From Peptococcaceae bacterium (GTDB lineage: Bacteria > Bacillota > Dehalobacteriia > UBA4068 > JAAVYR01): a stretch of DNA of 64,000 nt. Numbering within the stretch: the stretch's first letter is position 1; each line of letters starts with the position of its first letter. The translations under genes were made by a program, and so were the position numbers. Location of the stretch: contig JAAVYR010000014.1 of the NCBI GenBank assembly GCA_022791255.1, forward strand, positions 62,001 through 126,000, read 5' to 3'. The notes beneath the pieces are model-generated. The model was not told the DNA's origin and did no database searches. It worked only from the letters and a program-made list of their open reading frames with translations. This document shows, one piece after another, positions 28,016-36,969 of the stretch.

Positions 28016-28381
28016 GGAGAGCAGCAGGGAATGATGCCACGCTCTACGAAAGCACTACTTTCTACTACCGACAAATGTCTATCATCTGTCAGAGGTACTC
28101 ACTATTTCTCATGTACAGCGTGGCACTACTTGTCATCCTGAGCATAGCGGATACTGCCACTTTTTACGGAAGCACTTTATCCTACTACCGCCATCTACCC
28201 ATCATTCTGTCTGAAGTAGTAAGTATTTATCAGGCCCAGCGTGGCACAATAAGATGCTTCGTCGCTATGCTCCTCAGCATGACAAAATGATGCCACTATC
28301 ACGAAAGCATTTTATCCTACTTCCACCAATTACTTACCTCTCTGCCGGAAGCACTCGGTAATGCCCATGTACAACGTGGCA
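28016..28381. repeat. Array of three 91-92 bp elements with ~30-45 bp spacers
   Basis: Units lie at 28035-28125, 28155-28246 and 28291-28381. Each starts TGCCAC and ends GTGGCA, with an imperfect internal palindrome (CTACTACCG...CTGTCAGAAGTAGT-like). The spacers carry TGTCATCCTGAGCATAGCGGATA and GATGCTTCGTCGC...CAGCATGACA, members of the other dispersed repeat. This fills the whole gap between the two glycine-rich frames; no gene is seen. Confidence 0.85.
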
Positions 28382-29731
28382 CTATTCCGGAACCTTTTGG
28401 ATGGTAAAGGAACCATTAGAACTTTCTGTATAACCTGCTCCGGAACCAACCCCAGCAAGTGCTGTAGCTTTGATGGAACTACTCTTACCTTTTGTGCCCA
28501 GCTCGCTTTCTAGTGCACTTTTCGTTCTGGCGTTTACATTGGTGACCCCTGCTGTCCGCAACAGTGCTAAGTCATAACCGCTTTGGGCATAGATAGGCGT
28601 TGGATTAGAACCCCAGGCTTTTGAAGCTGTTTTGTAGCTGCCATTTACCACCGTCAGGGTTGCTGTATTAGCCCTGTATACAATTCCACCAGCACCAGAT
28701 TGCCCACCATGACCACTAACTAATGTATTGGCACCAGCAGGACTATCCGGAATATAGCAATGCGCACCGCCACCACCAATTAATCGGTATTCAACTTCAT
28801 TGGCGGCACCAGCCTGAAAATAACCATTACCTGGGTTCATCCACCAAGTACCTTGGCGAAAAGGTGCTTCCGGATGAGCAAGACCATCACTAGCGCGACG
28901 GACAGGTTTAGAAGCACCACTTGTAATTTCAGCCATACCACCAGAAAAGCCACCAGCACCACTACCAGCATCCCCTGCACCGCCACCGGCGCCGCCACCA
29001 CCGATACCAGCAGCAGGATAACCGCCACCGCCACCACTACCAGGTTGACCACTACTAATATTCGAATGGTCAGAAGTCCCCCCTGCACCACCTGCACCAC
29101 CGTAGGCAAATACTTTTACCGTTTCATATATACTGATACTACCAGCACTTACCCCTACACCACCATTACCTGCTGCACGCCGACCACCAACACCACCGTC
29201 GCCACCAATACCAGCGCCAGCTCCACCACCACCACCTGCACCACCATTGGTTGCAATATTAGCATCGCCACCATCACCAGCATGACCACCATTAGCAGTT
29301 AAAGAACCTGTTCCTTTGATGACCAAGTTTGTGCCAGAAGGCACGGAAATACCAGCATACCCTTTTGCTGCATCAGTAACGGAAGTAGAACCTTTTTCCC
29401 CTGCACCGCCAGTAACAACTAAAGTACCATCCACTATCAGGGTTAGTTTCCCGCTACCACTCAGACTAATAGGACTACAACCACTGCCAGCATCGTTAAT
29501 CTTCACTGTCTGTCCTGCCGGCACTCGCAAAGTAGCAGAGCCGCTTGACAGCACAAAGGCAGTGCTGCTGATGTCCGCTGACTGCAGGCTATAATCGCCG
29601 CCATTTGCCAATGGATAGATTTTGTTGCTTTGCGGTGCAAAGCTCCCAGCGAGCGTCCCGGTACTGCTTGGCGCCGCCCATGCCGCCTGTGGGATAGGGG
29701 GAACCATGGAGAGCAGCAGGGATATTGCCAC
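28382..29731 (-). CDS. Glycine-rich surface-protein fragment, copy B (repeat-bounded)
   Basis: This is a 449-codon frame. The GTG start is the first three bases of a GTGGCA repeat end. It gives the hydrophobic start MAISLLLSMVPPIPQAAWA with no positive charges, so the signal peptide looks truncated; an in-frame TAG lies two codons upstream. Residues about 25-100 are beta-rich (KIYPLANGGDYSLQSADI). Then come Gly/Ala-rich blocks (GGGGGYPAAGIGGGGAGGGAG) and a tail IYAQSGYDL...FTIQKVPE. The stop TAG lies immediately before the next TGCCAC repeat end. It is probably part of a larger surface protein. Expression is doubtful. Confidence 0.6.
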   Translation of the reverse strand: MAISLLLSMVPPIPQAAWAAPSSTGTLAGSFAPQSNKIYPLANGGDYSLQSADISSTAFVLSSGSATLRVPAGQTVKINDAGSGCSPISLSGSGKLTLIVDGTLVVTGGAGEKGSTSVTDAAKGYAGISVPSGTNLVIKGTGSLTANGGHAGDGGDANIATNGGAGGGGGAGAGIGGDGGVGGRRAAGNGGVGVSAGSISIYETVKVFAYGGAGGAGGTSDHSNISSGQPGSGGGGGYPAAGIGGGGAGGGAGDAGSGAGGFSGGMAEITSGASKPVRRASDGLAHPEAPFRQGTWWMNPGNGYFQAGAANEVEYRLIGGGGAHCYIPDSPAGANTLVSGHGGQSGAGGIVYRANTATLTVVNGSYKTASKAWGSNPTPIYAQSGYDLALLRTAGVTNVNARTKSALESELGTKGKSSSIKATALAGVGSGAGYTESSNGSFTIQKVPE

Positions 29732-29816
29732 GCTCTACAAAAAAATACTCTCTACTACCGACAATTACCCATCCCTCTGCCAGAAGCAATCAGTCAGTCT
29801 CTCGCACTCTGTGGCA
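29726..29816. repeat. 91-bp element, unit 5
   Basis: This unit begins TGCCACGCTCTAC like the unit at 28035, and ends GTGGCA. It overlaps the GTG start of the copy B frame by six bases. Two further GTGGCA sites follow within 35 bases. Confidence 0.75.
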
Positions 29817-29932
29817 CTATCCGTACAGCGTGGCATAACCTGTGGCATTATTAAAAAATATCTTGCTTTCTATGAACCTTACACCATCGGTCATAATACT
29901 ATTTTATATAGTGTTCCGGAGGTGATAAAGAG

Positions 29933-30151
29933 TTGAGAAGTCAGAAAGAAATTGTCCGCAAAATCAATCTATACAAAGATAAGCTAGCTACAGCCATTGA
30001 GGAAAAAGAATTATACAGCAGTGAGGTGTGCCCAGATGTAGATTTAATCATCTTTTCCCTGGTAGATAAATTAGAAACATTGCTATGGGTGTTAGAAATG
30101 GATTTACCAGAAGGCGATATTTTAGATAAACTAATGGGTGTTATTCACTAA
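29933..30151 (+). CDS. Small helical protein of unknown function
   Basis: The frame has 72 codons from TTG, with an excellent GGAGGTGA 8 bases upstream and a terminator just after the stop, so I take it as a real gene. The product (MRSQKEIVRKINLYKDKL and then VDKLETLLWVLEMDLPEGD) is charged and predicted helical, with no membrane segment or cysteine motif. I do not recognise a family. It is the only plus-strand gene in the surface-protein island. Confidence 0.72.
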   Translation: MRSQKEIVRKINLYKDKLATAIEEKELYSSEVCPDVDLIIFSLVDKLETLLWVLEMDLPEGDILDKLMGVIH

Positions 30152-30160
30152 TTACTCATA

Positions 30161-30196
30161 AAAAAGGACTGTCCATAAAAAAGACAGTCTTTTTTC
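30161..30196. terminator. Bidirectional terminator
   Basis: AAAAAGGACTGTC and GACAGTCTTTTTT pair around a short loop, between the converging 72-codon gene and the SLH protein gene. Confidence 0.88.
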
Positions 30197-30206
30197 TTAT
30201 ATCATA

Positions 30207-32762
30207 TTATTTCTGATAATCCTTCCAGTTTGGAGCAGCCGTTAGCCCAGTCCATCGCTCATAGCCATTATTCAGATTTTCATAGTTGTGACTGTTAGTC
30301 GCCTCTGCTATCGCTAAGTAATACCAAGCATCAAAAGGCACATCGGACCACTGAACATATCCTTCCCATAAATCACTTTGCTTTTCAAGCAAACGGCAGA
30401 GCATACGATTAACAGTTGTCATCACCTCTGCCCGAGTAATAGGCTGTGCCGGACGAAAAGTACCGTCAGGGTAACCTTTTACCCAACCAAGAGCCGCAGC
30501 ACGCTTGATTTCCCCCTCTGCCCAATGATCAGAAATATCTGAAAAACCCTTACCCTCTGCTGCATCACTATGGTCAAACCGTGCACAAATAGCAGCAAAT
30601 TCAGCGCGTGTAATGGCTGCATCAGGCGCAAAATACCCAACGCTCCGCCCTTGAATAATACCTAACTTCTGCATAGTAGAAACAGCCTGGTTAGACCATA
30701 AGTCAGCAGACACATCTGCAAAGGTATTTACTTTCGTTAAGTTGACCTGGCGCACATCATCGGTAAGTAAACGGAAGAAAATGGCCGCCGTTTCAGCCCG
30801 ACTAATATTTTCCAGTGGTCTTACAGTGTTATCCTCATAACCAATTATATAGGCAAAATGGTCTTTTCCGTTAAGCAGTTCTGGTACCACAGCTACACGC
30901 CAACCAGCATAGACTAATTTATTTTCTGTCATTTTTACATTACCAATCGGTTTTAGCAGAGAGGCATCCTCATACCACCCAGTAAAGACATACCCTTCTC
31001 GGCTAGGCTCTTTATCTATCGTTACCACTTTATTTTCTGCATAATGTTCGCTCGAATAGGCGATATCACAATTGGTCACATATGCAAGTTCATAACGAAT
31101 AGCCCCATCATGAGAAGAACCAATAGCACCCCCACCAGGACGGCTTGTCCCCGCTTTTTTCACGGTTACATTGCAAATATCTGTATAAGCAGCTATGTTT
31201 TCATTGCCCAAAAGAGTAGCAGTAATGGTAGTCGACCCTTCTCCTACTGCAGTAACCACCCCATTTGCATCGACAGTGGCGATGGACTCATCACCGGAGC
31301 GCCAAAGCAACCCTTTATGAATGGCCTCCTCGGGCAAATGAAGCACCTCTGCAGTCAGATTAGCAGAAGTTCCTTCTCCTGATAAATTAAGCGTTATAGA
31401 CGCTTCCGCAATTTCTACCTCTAGTGCCGTTACCGCCATCACCAACTTATCATCATATGCTGCTCCACCAGGAAGGAGAATTAACGCATAATCTTCATTG
31501 TCGCTCAGGCATTGCTGCAAATCAGCCTTCGTTATCTCATAACCATTTACCCCATACGCAATTAGACGAACAGGGTTTTCGGCTGTCGGCATCACCCAAC
31601 GAGAAATACCATTCAACACATTGGCAGTAAAGGGAGCCGGCACTTGAAATAACGGCGTAATATCGCCATCATTTTCGTTACCATCCAACTCAAAATTCGG
31701 GGAGCCCTCTACAGCTGTATTTTCATTTATATACACATTTCCAGAAATTTGTACACCTTTAAATAGGGGATTTGTAAGGATACCGCCGCCATGAGTACCA
31801 GTATGATTTTTAGTAATATTACCACCGGAAAGGATTAGCTGGCCTCGTTCGCAACGGATACCCCCGCCGGCAGACTCGGCATCATTTTCAGTAATGGTCC
31901 CACCGGATATAGTTACTACCGCACTGTCTCCGGCGATAATCATGCCGCCGCCCTGTCCATTAAAATCAAAAACATCATCTAATCCAGTGCGTTTCTGCAC
32001 CTTGTTGGCACGGATTTCCCCATTTTTTAAGATAAATGAGCCGTTATTGATATAGAGACCACCGCCCCGCGCCGCAGAGCAATGCTCAATCACACCGCCA
32101 TCTAATGTAAATTGATTGGCAGCATCACCCAACACAGATACACCACCGCCATAATAAGCGCTGCAATCTCTGATAATCGCGCCTTCCTTCATGGTTACAC
32201 TACCGCCATTAAAGACACTGATACCGCCTCCACCAGGATTAGCAACATCATCAATGCCAGCAGGGTTCACATTGTTATTGTTACAAAGCACGGCCCCTTG
32301 TTCCAGCACTAAACTGCCGCCTGCCACTCGTATCAATGGCATGCCGGCAGTGACGCCATCCCTGCCGCCACCATCTATAATAATATCCTGCAATGTAAGG
32401 CTGCCGCCAGGGCCAATATTTAATAAACAGGGATGCGGAGATACGGTAACACTGTATACACAAGGATGAGCAGGGTCGAAGCTGGTAATCGTAACATCTT
32501 TACGAATGGTAGAAAGCCCCGCAGCCAAAATGTCTCTAGACACCTGTACCGTACCGCCATCATACACATTTCCATAAGCAATATGCAACGCCGATGTATA
32601 AATCCATGGACCATCCGCTGCCGCCTGGTAGCGAACAGACTGCCCTTCCTCTGTCCATGGCTCCGCTAATTGAGCTTCTGCAATAGCAAATACCGGTGCC
32701 GCCCATAAAATCAGCCCCGTAACTATCCCCAATAGTACGCAGCAAGCATGTTTTATCATCAC
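30207..32762 (-). CDS. SLH-anchored surface protein with beta-helix, Ig-like and InlB-type repeats
   Basis: This is a protein of 851 residues. It has a signal peptide (MMIKHACCVLLGIVTGLIL...AIAEA). A right-handed beta-helix follows (about residues 50-400; repeated GGGI/GGSL turns such as NPGGGGISVFNGGSVTMKEG). Next are a Big_2 Ig-like domain (RSGDESIATVDANGVVTAVG), an InlB-type repeat (REGYVFTGWYEDASLL) and three SLH motifs (FAYIIGYEDNTVRPLENISRA; FADVSADLW; GWVKGYPDGTFRPAQPITRA). The SLH part anchors it to the wall. GGGGAGG lies 8 bases before the ATG. It starts 30 bases after rpe, so it may be read from that operon. Binding partner unknown. Confidence 0.9.
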   Translation of the reverse strand: MMIKHACCVLLGIVTGLILWAAPVFAIAEAQLAEPWTEEGQSVRYQAAADGPWIYTSALHIAYGNVYDGGTVQVSRDILAAGLSTIRKDVTITSFDPAHPCVYSVTVSPHPCLLNIGPGGSLTLQDIIIDGGGRDGVTAGMPLIRVAGGSLVLEQGAVLCNNNNVNPAGIDDVANPGGGGISVFNGGSVTMKEGAIIRDCSAYYGGGVSVLGDAANQFTLDGGVIEHCSAARGGGLYINNGSFILKNGEIRANKVQKRTGLDDVFDFNGQGGGMIIAGDSAVVTISGGTITENDAESAGGGIRCERGQLILSGGNITKNHTGTHGGGILTNPLFKGVQISGNVYINENTAVEGSPNFELDGNENDGDITPLFQVPAPFTANVLNGISRWVMPTAENPVRLIAYGVNGYEITKADLQQCLSDNEDYALILLPGGAAYDDKLVMAVTALEVEIAEASITLNLSGEGTSANLTAEVLHLPEEAIHKGLLWRSGDESIATVDANGVVTAVGEGSTTITATLLGNENIAAYTDICNVTVKKAGTSRPGGGAIGSSHDGAIRYELAYVTNCDIAYSSEHYAENKVVTIDKEPSREGYVFTGWYEDASLLKPIGNVKMTENKLVYAGWRVAVVPELLNGKDHFAYIIGYEDNTVRPLENISRAETAAIFFRLLTDDVRQVNLTKVNTFADVSADLWSNQAVSTMQKLGIIQGRSVGYFAPDAAITRAEFAAICARFDHSDAAEGKGFSDISDHWAEGEIKRAAALGWVKGYPDGTFRPAQPITRAEVMTTVNRMLCRLLEKQSDLWEGYVQWSDVPFDAWYYLAIAEATNSHNYENLNNGYERWTGLTAAPNWKDYQK

Positions 32763-32792
32763 ATCGGCCTCCCCTTTCCCCTCAGCGCCTAA

Positions 32793-33482
32793 TTACTTTT
32801 TCATCCTTTCCCAACGGGCAACATTGGCTTTTTGGGCGATTTCTCGCATTTCCTCTACACGGCTAGCAATGTTCTCTGCCTTGAAGATGCCAGACCCAGA
32901 GACCAATACATTTGCTCCAGCAAGCACCACTGCTTCCGTATTTTCTAAAGTAATACCACCATCTACCTGGATATCCATATCAGAGTTCTTCATCTCTGCC
33001 ATTGTTTTTAGACGACTGATTTTATCCAGCGTTCCAGGGATGAATTTCTGCCCACCAAAGCCAGGATTTACACTCATCAACAGCACCATATCCAGGTCTG
33101 GCAATATTTCTTCTAATGTAACAAGAGGTGTAGCTGGGTTCAAAGCTACCGCTGCCTTTACCCCTAAATCTTTGATTTTTTGTACAGTGCGATGAAGATG
33201 GCGGCAAGCTTCTGCATGAACACATAAAATATCTGCCCCCGCTACAACGAAATCTTCTAAGTAACGGTCGGGGTTTTCTATCATCAGATGCACATCAAAC
33301 ACCATTTGAGAACTACTGCGTAAGGCACCTACAATATCTGCCCCATAAGAAATATTTGGCACAAAAGCCCCATCCATAATATCTAGATGAAGATAATCGG
33401 CCCCGCCTGCTTCTGCTAAAGCTACTTGCTCTCCTAGACAAGTAAAATCTGCTGCCAGGAGTGATGGTGCTATTTTAATCAT
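32793..33482 (-). CDS. rpe: Ribulose-phosphate 3-epimerase
   Basis: This is a TIM-barrel enzyme of the pentose phosphate pathway. IAPSLLAADFTCLGEQV, HLDIMDGAFVPNISYG, SVNPGFGGQKFIP and VDGGITLENTEAV are diagnostic. The length of 229 is slightly above usual because of a short charged tail. It overlaps the end of rsgA by 8 bases, the standard order in Bacillota. Confidence 0.96.
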   Translation of the reverse strand: MIKIAPSLLAADFTCLGEQVALAEAGGADYLHLDIMDGAFVPNISYGADIVGALRSSSQMVFDVHLMIENPDRYLEDFVVAGADILCVHAEACRHLHRTVQKIKDLGVKAAVALNPATPLVTLEEILPDLDMVLLMSVNPGFGGQKFIPGTLDKISRLKTMAEMKNSDMDIQVDGGITLENTEAVVLAGANVLVSGSGIFKAENIASRVEEMREIAQKANVARWERMKK

Positions 33483-34356
33483 ACAAGCCGTCCTCCTTGT
33501 TTTTGATTTCTCTTAAAAGAAATAAATAACGGTCATACCGCTCCTGAGAAATAATCCCCTCTGCCACCAGTGCCTTCACCTGACAATCAGGCTCATTTTC
33601 ATGGATACACCCTTGAAAACGGCACTTATCCGCCACGGCTACCATTTCCGGATAATACTGGCCTAACGCTTCCTTTTTCACATCTGCCACATTGAGAAGA
33701 GAAAAGCCTGGCGTATCTGCTAAAAATCCACCATCCGGCCAAGGAATAAGCTGCGCATAACGAGTAGTATGCTTCCCACGGCCTAGCTTACGGCTAATTT
33801 CTCCCGTCTCCTGGGAACCATTGGTTAAAAGACTATTAATGAGACTAGACTTCCCCACACCAGAAGGCCCAGCAAAGACTGTTATCTTATCTGCCAGCTG
33901 CTTGCGAATTTCATCAATGCCCTGCCCCGTCTGGGTGCTGACAGCAAAGATAGGAAAACCCGCCTTCTGATAAATATTTAAATAAGCTAAGTATTCTTCT
34001 GACGCTGGTAAATCTCTTTTATTCAAGCAGATAATGGGCTGAATATGATTTTTGATGGCCATTACCAGCATTTTATCTAAAAGAAGCCAGTCAGGTGCAG
34101 GATGCCCACAGGCAAGAACTAAAAACGCCTGGTCAATATTAGCTACTTTCGGACGCAGCAGGCGGTTTCGTCTAGGCAAAATTTCTTCAATGACGCCAGC
34201 ATGGTCACCAGTGACTGAAATTTGTACCATATCGCCGACGATGATCCCCCCTGGGTCTTTTCTCAACTTGCCCCGGATAGCACAGGTATACTCTTCCCCA
34301 TGAACCCAAACAAAATAAAACCCACCATAGCTTTTCAATAAAATGCCTTGCTCCAT
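33475..34356 (-). CDS. rsgA: Ribosome small-subunit biogenesis GTPase RsgA
   Basis: This is a circularly permuted GTPase that helps mature the 30S subunit. After an OB-fold N-terminus the G4 motif NKRDLP comes before the P-loop AGPSGVGKSSLINSLL and DTPGFSLL. The zinc site is CRFQGCIHENEPDCQVKA. The 293 residues are typical. It overlaps rpe and lies 21 bases after prkC. Confidence 0.96.
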   Translation of the reverse strand: MEQGILLKSYGGFYFVWVHGEEYTCAIRGKLRKDPGGIIVGDMVQISVTGDHAGVIEEILPRRNRLLRPKVANIDQAFLVLACGHPAPDWLLLDKMLVMAIKNHIQPIICLNKRDLPASEEYLAYLNIYQKAGFPIFAVSTQTGQGIDEIRKQLADKITVFAGPSGVGKSSLINSLLTNGSQETGEISRKLGRGKHTTRYAQLIPWPDGGFLADTPGFSLLNVADVKKEALGQYYPEMVAVADKCRFQGCIHENEPDCQVKALVAEGIISQERYDRYLFLLREIKNKEDGLYD

Positions 34357-34377
34357 AAATCTCCCTCAACTCATTAT

Positions 34378-36207
34378 TTATGCCCATTGATAGGTATAGA
34401 CTAACTCCCCATCAATATAAATATCCAGCGTAGCCTTACCGTGATAAGGCACTTCCTTATAATAACCATAGCCGCCGTCTACTGCATTGTTAAACAGTTC
34501 TGTCGTGCCATCATCGTCCTTTAGTTCTACTTTTAGCTGGTGGGGTTGGTTATCATCCGGTACGATATAAGCGACAGAACCAGTTTTCTCTGCCGGGCCA
34601 GGCCCCGTACTTACCGTCAAATCTACACTGCTGCCCTCTAAGATGCTGGTACCCTTTTCCACACTTTGGTGTATTACCACATCTGCCGCATATTCATGGC
34701 TTTCCATTTTTTCGGTTTTACCGATTTCCAGCTTATAATCTTCCAAAACACCTTGTGCTTTGGTTAATTCCAGTCCCAACAGGTTAGGCATGAGCACTTC
34801 TTTCCGTTCCGGACCTTGGCTGATAACCACATTTACGGTGCTATTTAATGGCACATTTGCCCCTTCCGTAGGGCTTTGAGAGATGACTTTACCGCTCTCT
34901 ATTTCTTCATGATAAGTCTCACTGAAGACCCCCGTCAGTTGTTGATTACTAAGGGCAATCTCAGCTTCACGCCTGGTCATATTTTCCAAGCTGGGCACGG
35001 TTGCTTGCTTCGTACCGGAACTTACCACCAGGTTTACCACCCGGCCTACCTTCACCTTTTGCTTTCCCGTGGGGTCCTGGCTGATTACTTTATCCTTTTC
35101 TATGGTTTCACTAATCTTAAAATCCTTATTACTGTATAGCCCAGCAGCTTCTATCATTTTCTCTGCCTCTTCATAAGGAAGGCCCACTACTTCTGGTACA
35201 GACACTTCTTCTACCTTGGTAATAGCATGCATGGCCATAAAGCCTAGCCCAGAAACGACAATGGTCAAAAATACAATAGTAAGAATTACTACATTTTTCA
35301 CATTGACTTCTTTCCGTGGTTTTCCGCTGGCATTCTTTCCATGACTGCTGCGGCTAGGTCTTGTAGTAGTCATAGCGGCTCCCGTCAAGCCTAGTTTTAT
35401 AAGTGCGTCTCGCATTTCTTTGGCGCTGGTATAACGAAGCTCTGGGTTTTTCCGCATGGCTCGCTGCACCACAAAAGACAGCTCCATAGAAATATTTTCA
35501 TTGATTTTATGCGGTGGAATAGCCCCGCCTTGAATATGTTTTTGCGCTACTTCTGATGGCGTGCTGCCCTGATAAGGTACGCGCCCAGTAAGCATTTCAT
35601 AGAGGACAATGCCCGTTGCATAAATATCCGACGCCTCTGTTGCCTTCATGCCTTGGACGATTTCCGGCGCAATGTAATGTACGGACCCTACCACGCTATT
35701 GCTGGGGTTATGGTTTAATTCCGCCATTTCATTCATGGTTACCGCAATACCAAAGTCTGTTACTTTGATTTTTCCATCTTTGCAAAACAAAATATTGTGG
35801 GGCTTAATATCACGGTGGATAATGCCATGCTCATGAGCATGTTGTAAGCCATCTAATATTTGACTAGCAATGCTAACACTGTCCGCTATCGATAAACTGC
35901 CATGTTCTCGGATGTAGGCTTTTAGGTTAGGTCCATCTGCATATTCCATGACGATATAATGAAAATCATCCTGAAATCCCACATCATAAATAGATACAAT
36001 ATTAGGATGAGAAAGACTGGCAACAGCCTGAGCTTCCTTCCGGAAACGCAGCACAAACTGTTCTTCACTGGCAAATTCGGGACGCAAAATCTTAATGGTC
36101 ACTTTTCTGTCTAAAAGCAAATCTACACCCATATAAACCAAGGCCGTCCCACCAGAACCCAGCTGACTGACGATTTCATAACGGTTATTAAATACTTTTC
36201 CTAGCAT
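34378..36207 (-). CDS. prkC: Serine/threonine protein kinase with PASTA domains
   Basis: The kinase domain covers residues 1-270 (GSGGTALVYMG; catalytic loop HRDIKPHNILF; DFGIAV). One transmembrane helix is near residues 312-335. Three extracellular PASTA domains (VSVPEVVGLPYEEAEKMIEA; VPSLENMTRREAEIAL; MPNLLGLELTKAQGVL) and a beta-rich tail follow. It senses muropeptides or lipid II outside and phosphorylates proteins inside; in spore formers PrkC signals germination. It pairs with the phosphatase gene 19 bases upstream. Confidence 0.96.
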   Translation of the reverse strand: MLGKVFNNRYEIVSQLGSGGTALVYMGVDLLLDRKVTIKILRPEFASEEQFVLRFRKEAQAVASLSHPNIVSIYDVGFQDDFHYIVMEYADGPNLKAYIREHGSLSIADSVSIASQILDGLQHAHEHGIIHRDIKPHNILFCKDGKIKVTDFGIAVTMNEMAELNHNPSNSVVGSVHYIAPEIVQGMKATEASDIYATGIVLYEMLTGRVPYQGSTPSEVAQKHIQGGAIPPHKINENISMELSFVVQRAMRKNPELRYTSAKEMRDALIKLGLTGAAMTTTRPSRSSHGKNASGKPRKEVNVKNVVILTIVFLTIVVSGLGFMAMHAITKVEEVSVPEVVGLPYEEAEKMIEAAGLYSNKDFKISETIEKDKVISQDPTGKQKVKVGRVVNLVVSSGTKQATVPSLENMTRREAEIALSNQQLTGVFSETYHEEIESGKVISQSPTEGANVPLNSTVNVVISQGPERKEVLMPNLLGLELTKAQGVLEDYKLEIGKTEKMESHEYAADVVIHQSVEKGTSILEGSSVDLTVSTGPGPAEKTGSVAYIVPDDNQPHQLKVELKDDDGTTELFNNAVDGGYGYYKEVPYHGKATLDIYIDGELVYTYQWA

Positions 36208-36226
36208 ATTATCACCTCATCCCCAG

Positions 36227-36961
36227 TTAGCAATCTACCACAGAAATGGCAGAGATATTATCATAGCCGCCATTATCTAATGCTGCAAGAATTAGTTTCG
36301 GGATTGCCCGCGCACCGTCAGACATCATAGATTGGTATATCATTTCTTCAGAAACCAGATTATATAATCCATCCGTACAAAGGAATAACATATCTCCCTG
36401 GACAAGAGGCAAGACTGTAATATCCACATCTACCAGAGGATAATAACCAATGGCTCTGGTTAACATATGCCGTTTAGGATGGTTTTTTGCCTCTTCCAGT
36501 GTAATTTCTCCATCACGAAGCATTTCCCCAGTGACAGAGTGGTCCTGGGTAATCTGCCGCATACCTTCTCCTGCACGAATAAGATATGCTCTGCTATCCC
36601 CAACATGGGCTACATAAGCTATTTGCCCATAGATATAGACGGCTGTTAATGTCGTCCCCATGGGAGAAGAAGCTTCCTGGGCTTGATAACATTGATAAAT
36701 GCTGTCATTGGCGTGATAGACAGCCTGCCGCAGATTTTCTCGTAAGGTATCCGTATCCAACTGATTACCATCCATTTCCCCCATAGCCTCTTGCAAATCC
36801 TTTACGACAATATCCAGGGCCATATGGCTGGCAATCTCACCGCCTTCATAGCCGCCCATACCATCTGCTACGATGTAGAGCTGCTTACCATCGTCTGCAT
36901 AGATGGCGTCTTCGTTTTTCTCTCTTACCGCTCCTAAATGGGTAAATGCCACGCTTTTCAT
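36227..36961 (-). CDS. stp: PP2C-type Ser/Thr protein phosphatase
   Basis: The metal-binding motifs of PP2C are present: VREKNEDAIYAD, IVADGMGGYEGGE, VAHVGDSRAYLI and LFLCTDGLYNL. The 244 residues match bacterial Stp/PrpC. It dephosphorylates PrkC and its targets. It lies between rlmN (8 bases upstream) and prkC, in a conserved operon. Confidence 0.95.
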   Translation of the reverse strand: MKSVAFTHLGAVREKNEDAIYADDGKQLYIVADGMGGYEGGEIASHMALDIVVKDLQEAMGEMDGNQLDTDTLRENLRQAVYHANDSIYQCYQAQEASSPMGTTLTAVYIYGQIAYVAHVGDSRAYLIRAGEGMRQITQDHSVTGEMLRDGEITLEEAKNHPKRHMLTRAIGYYPLVDVDITVLPLVQGDMLFLCTDGLYNLVSEEMIYQSMMSDGARAIPKLILAALDNGGYDNISAISVVDC

Positions 36962-36969
36962 ATCACACC

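Noticed and set aside
28016-28381. CRISPR array
   Set aside because: The units are 91-92 bp, imperfect and self-complementary, with related spacers. This is not a 25-40 bp direct-repeat array, and no cas genes are nearby.
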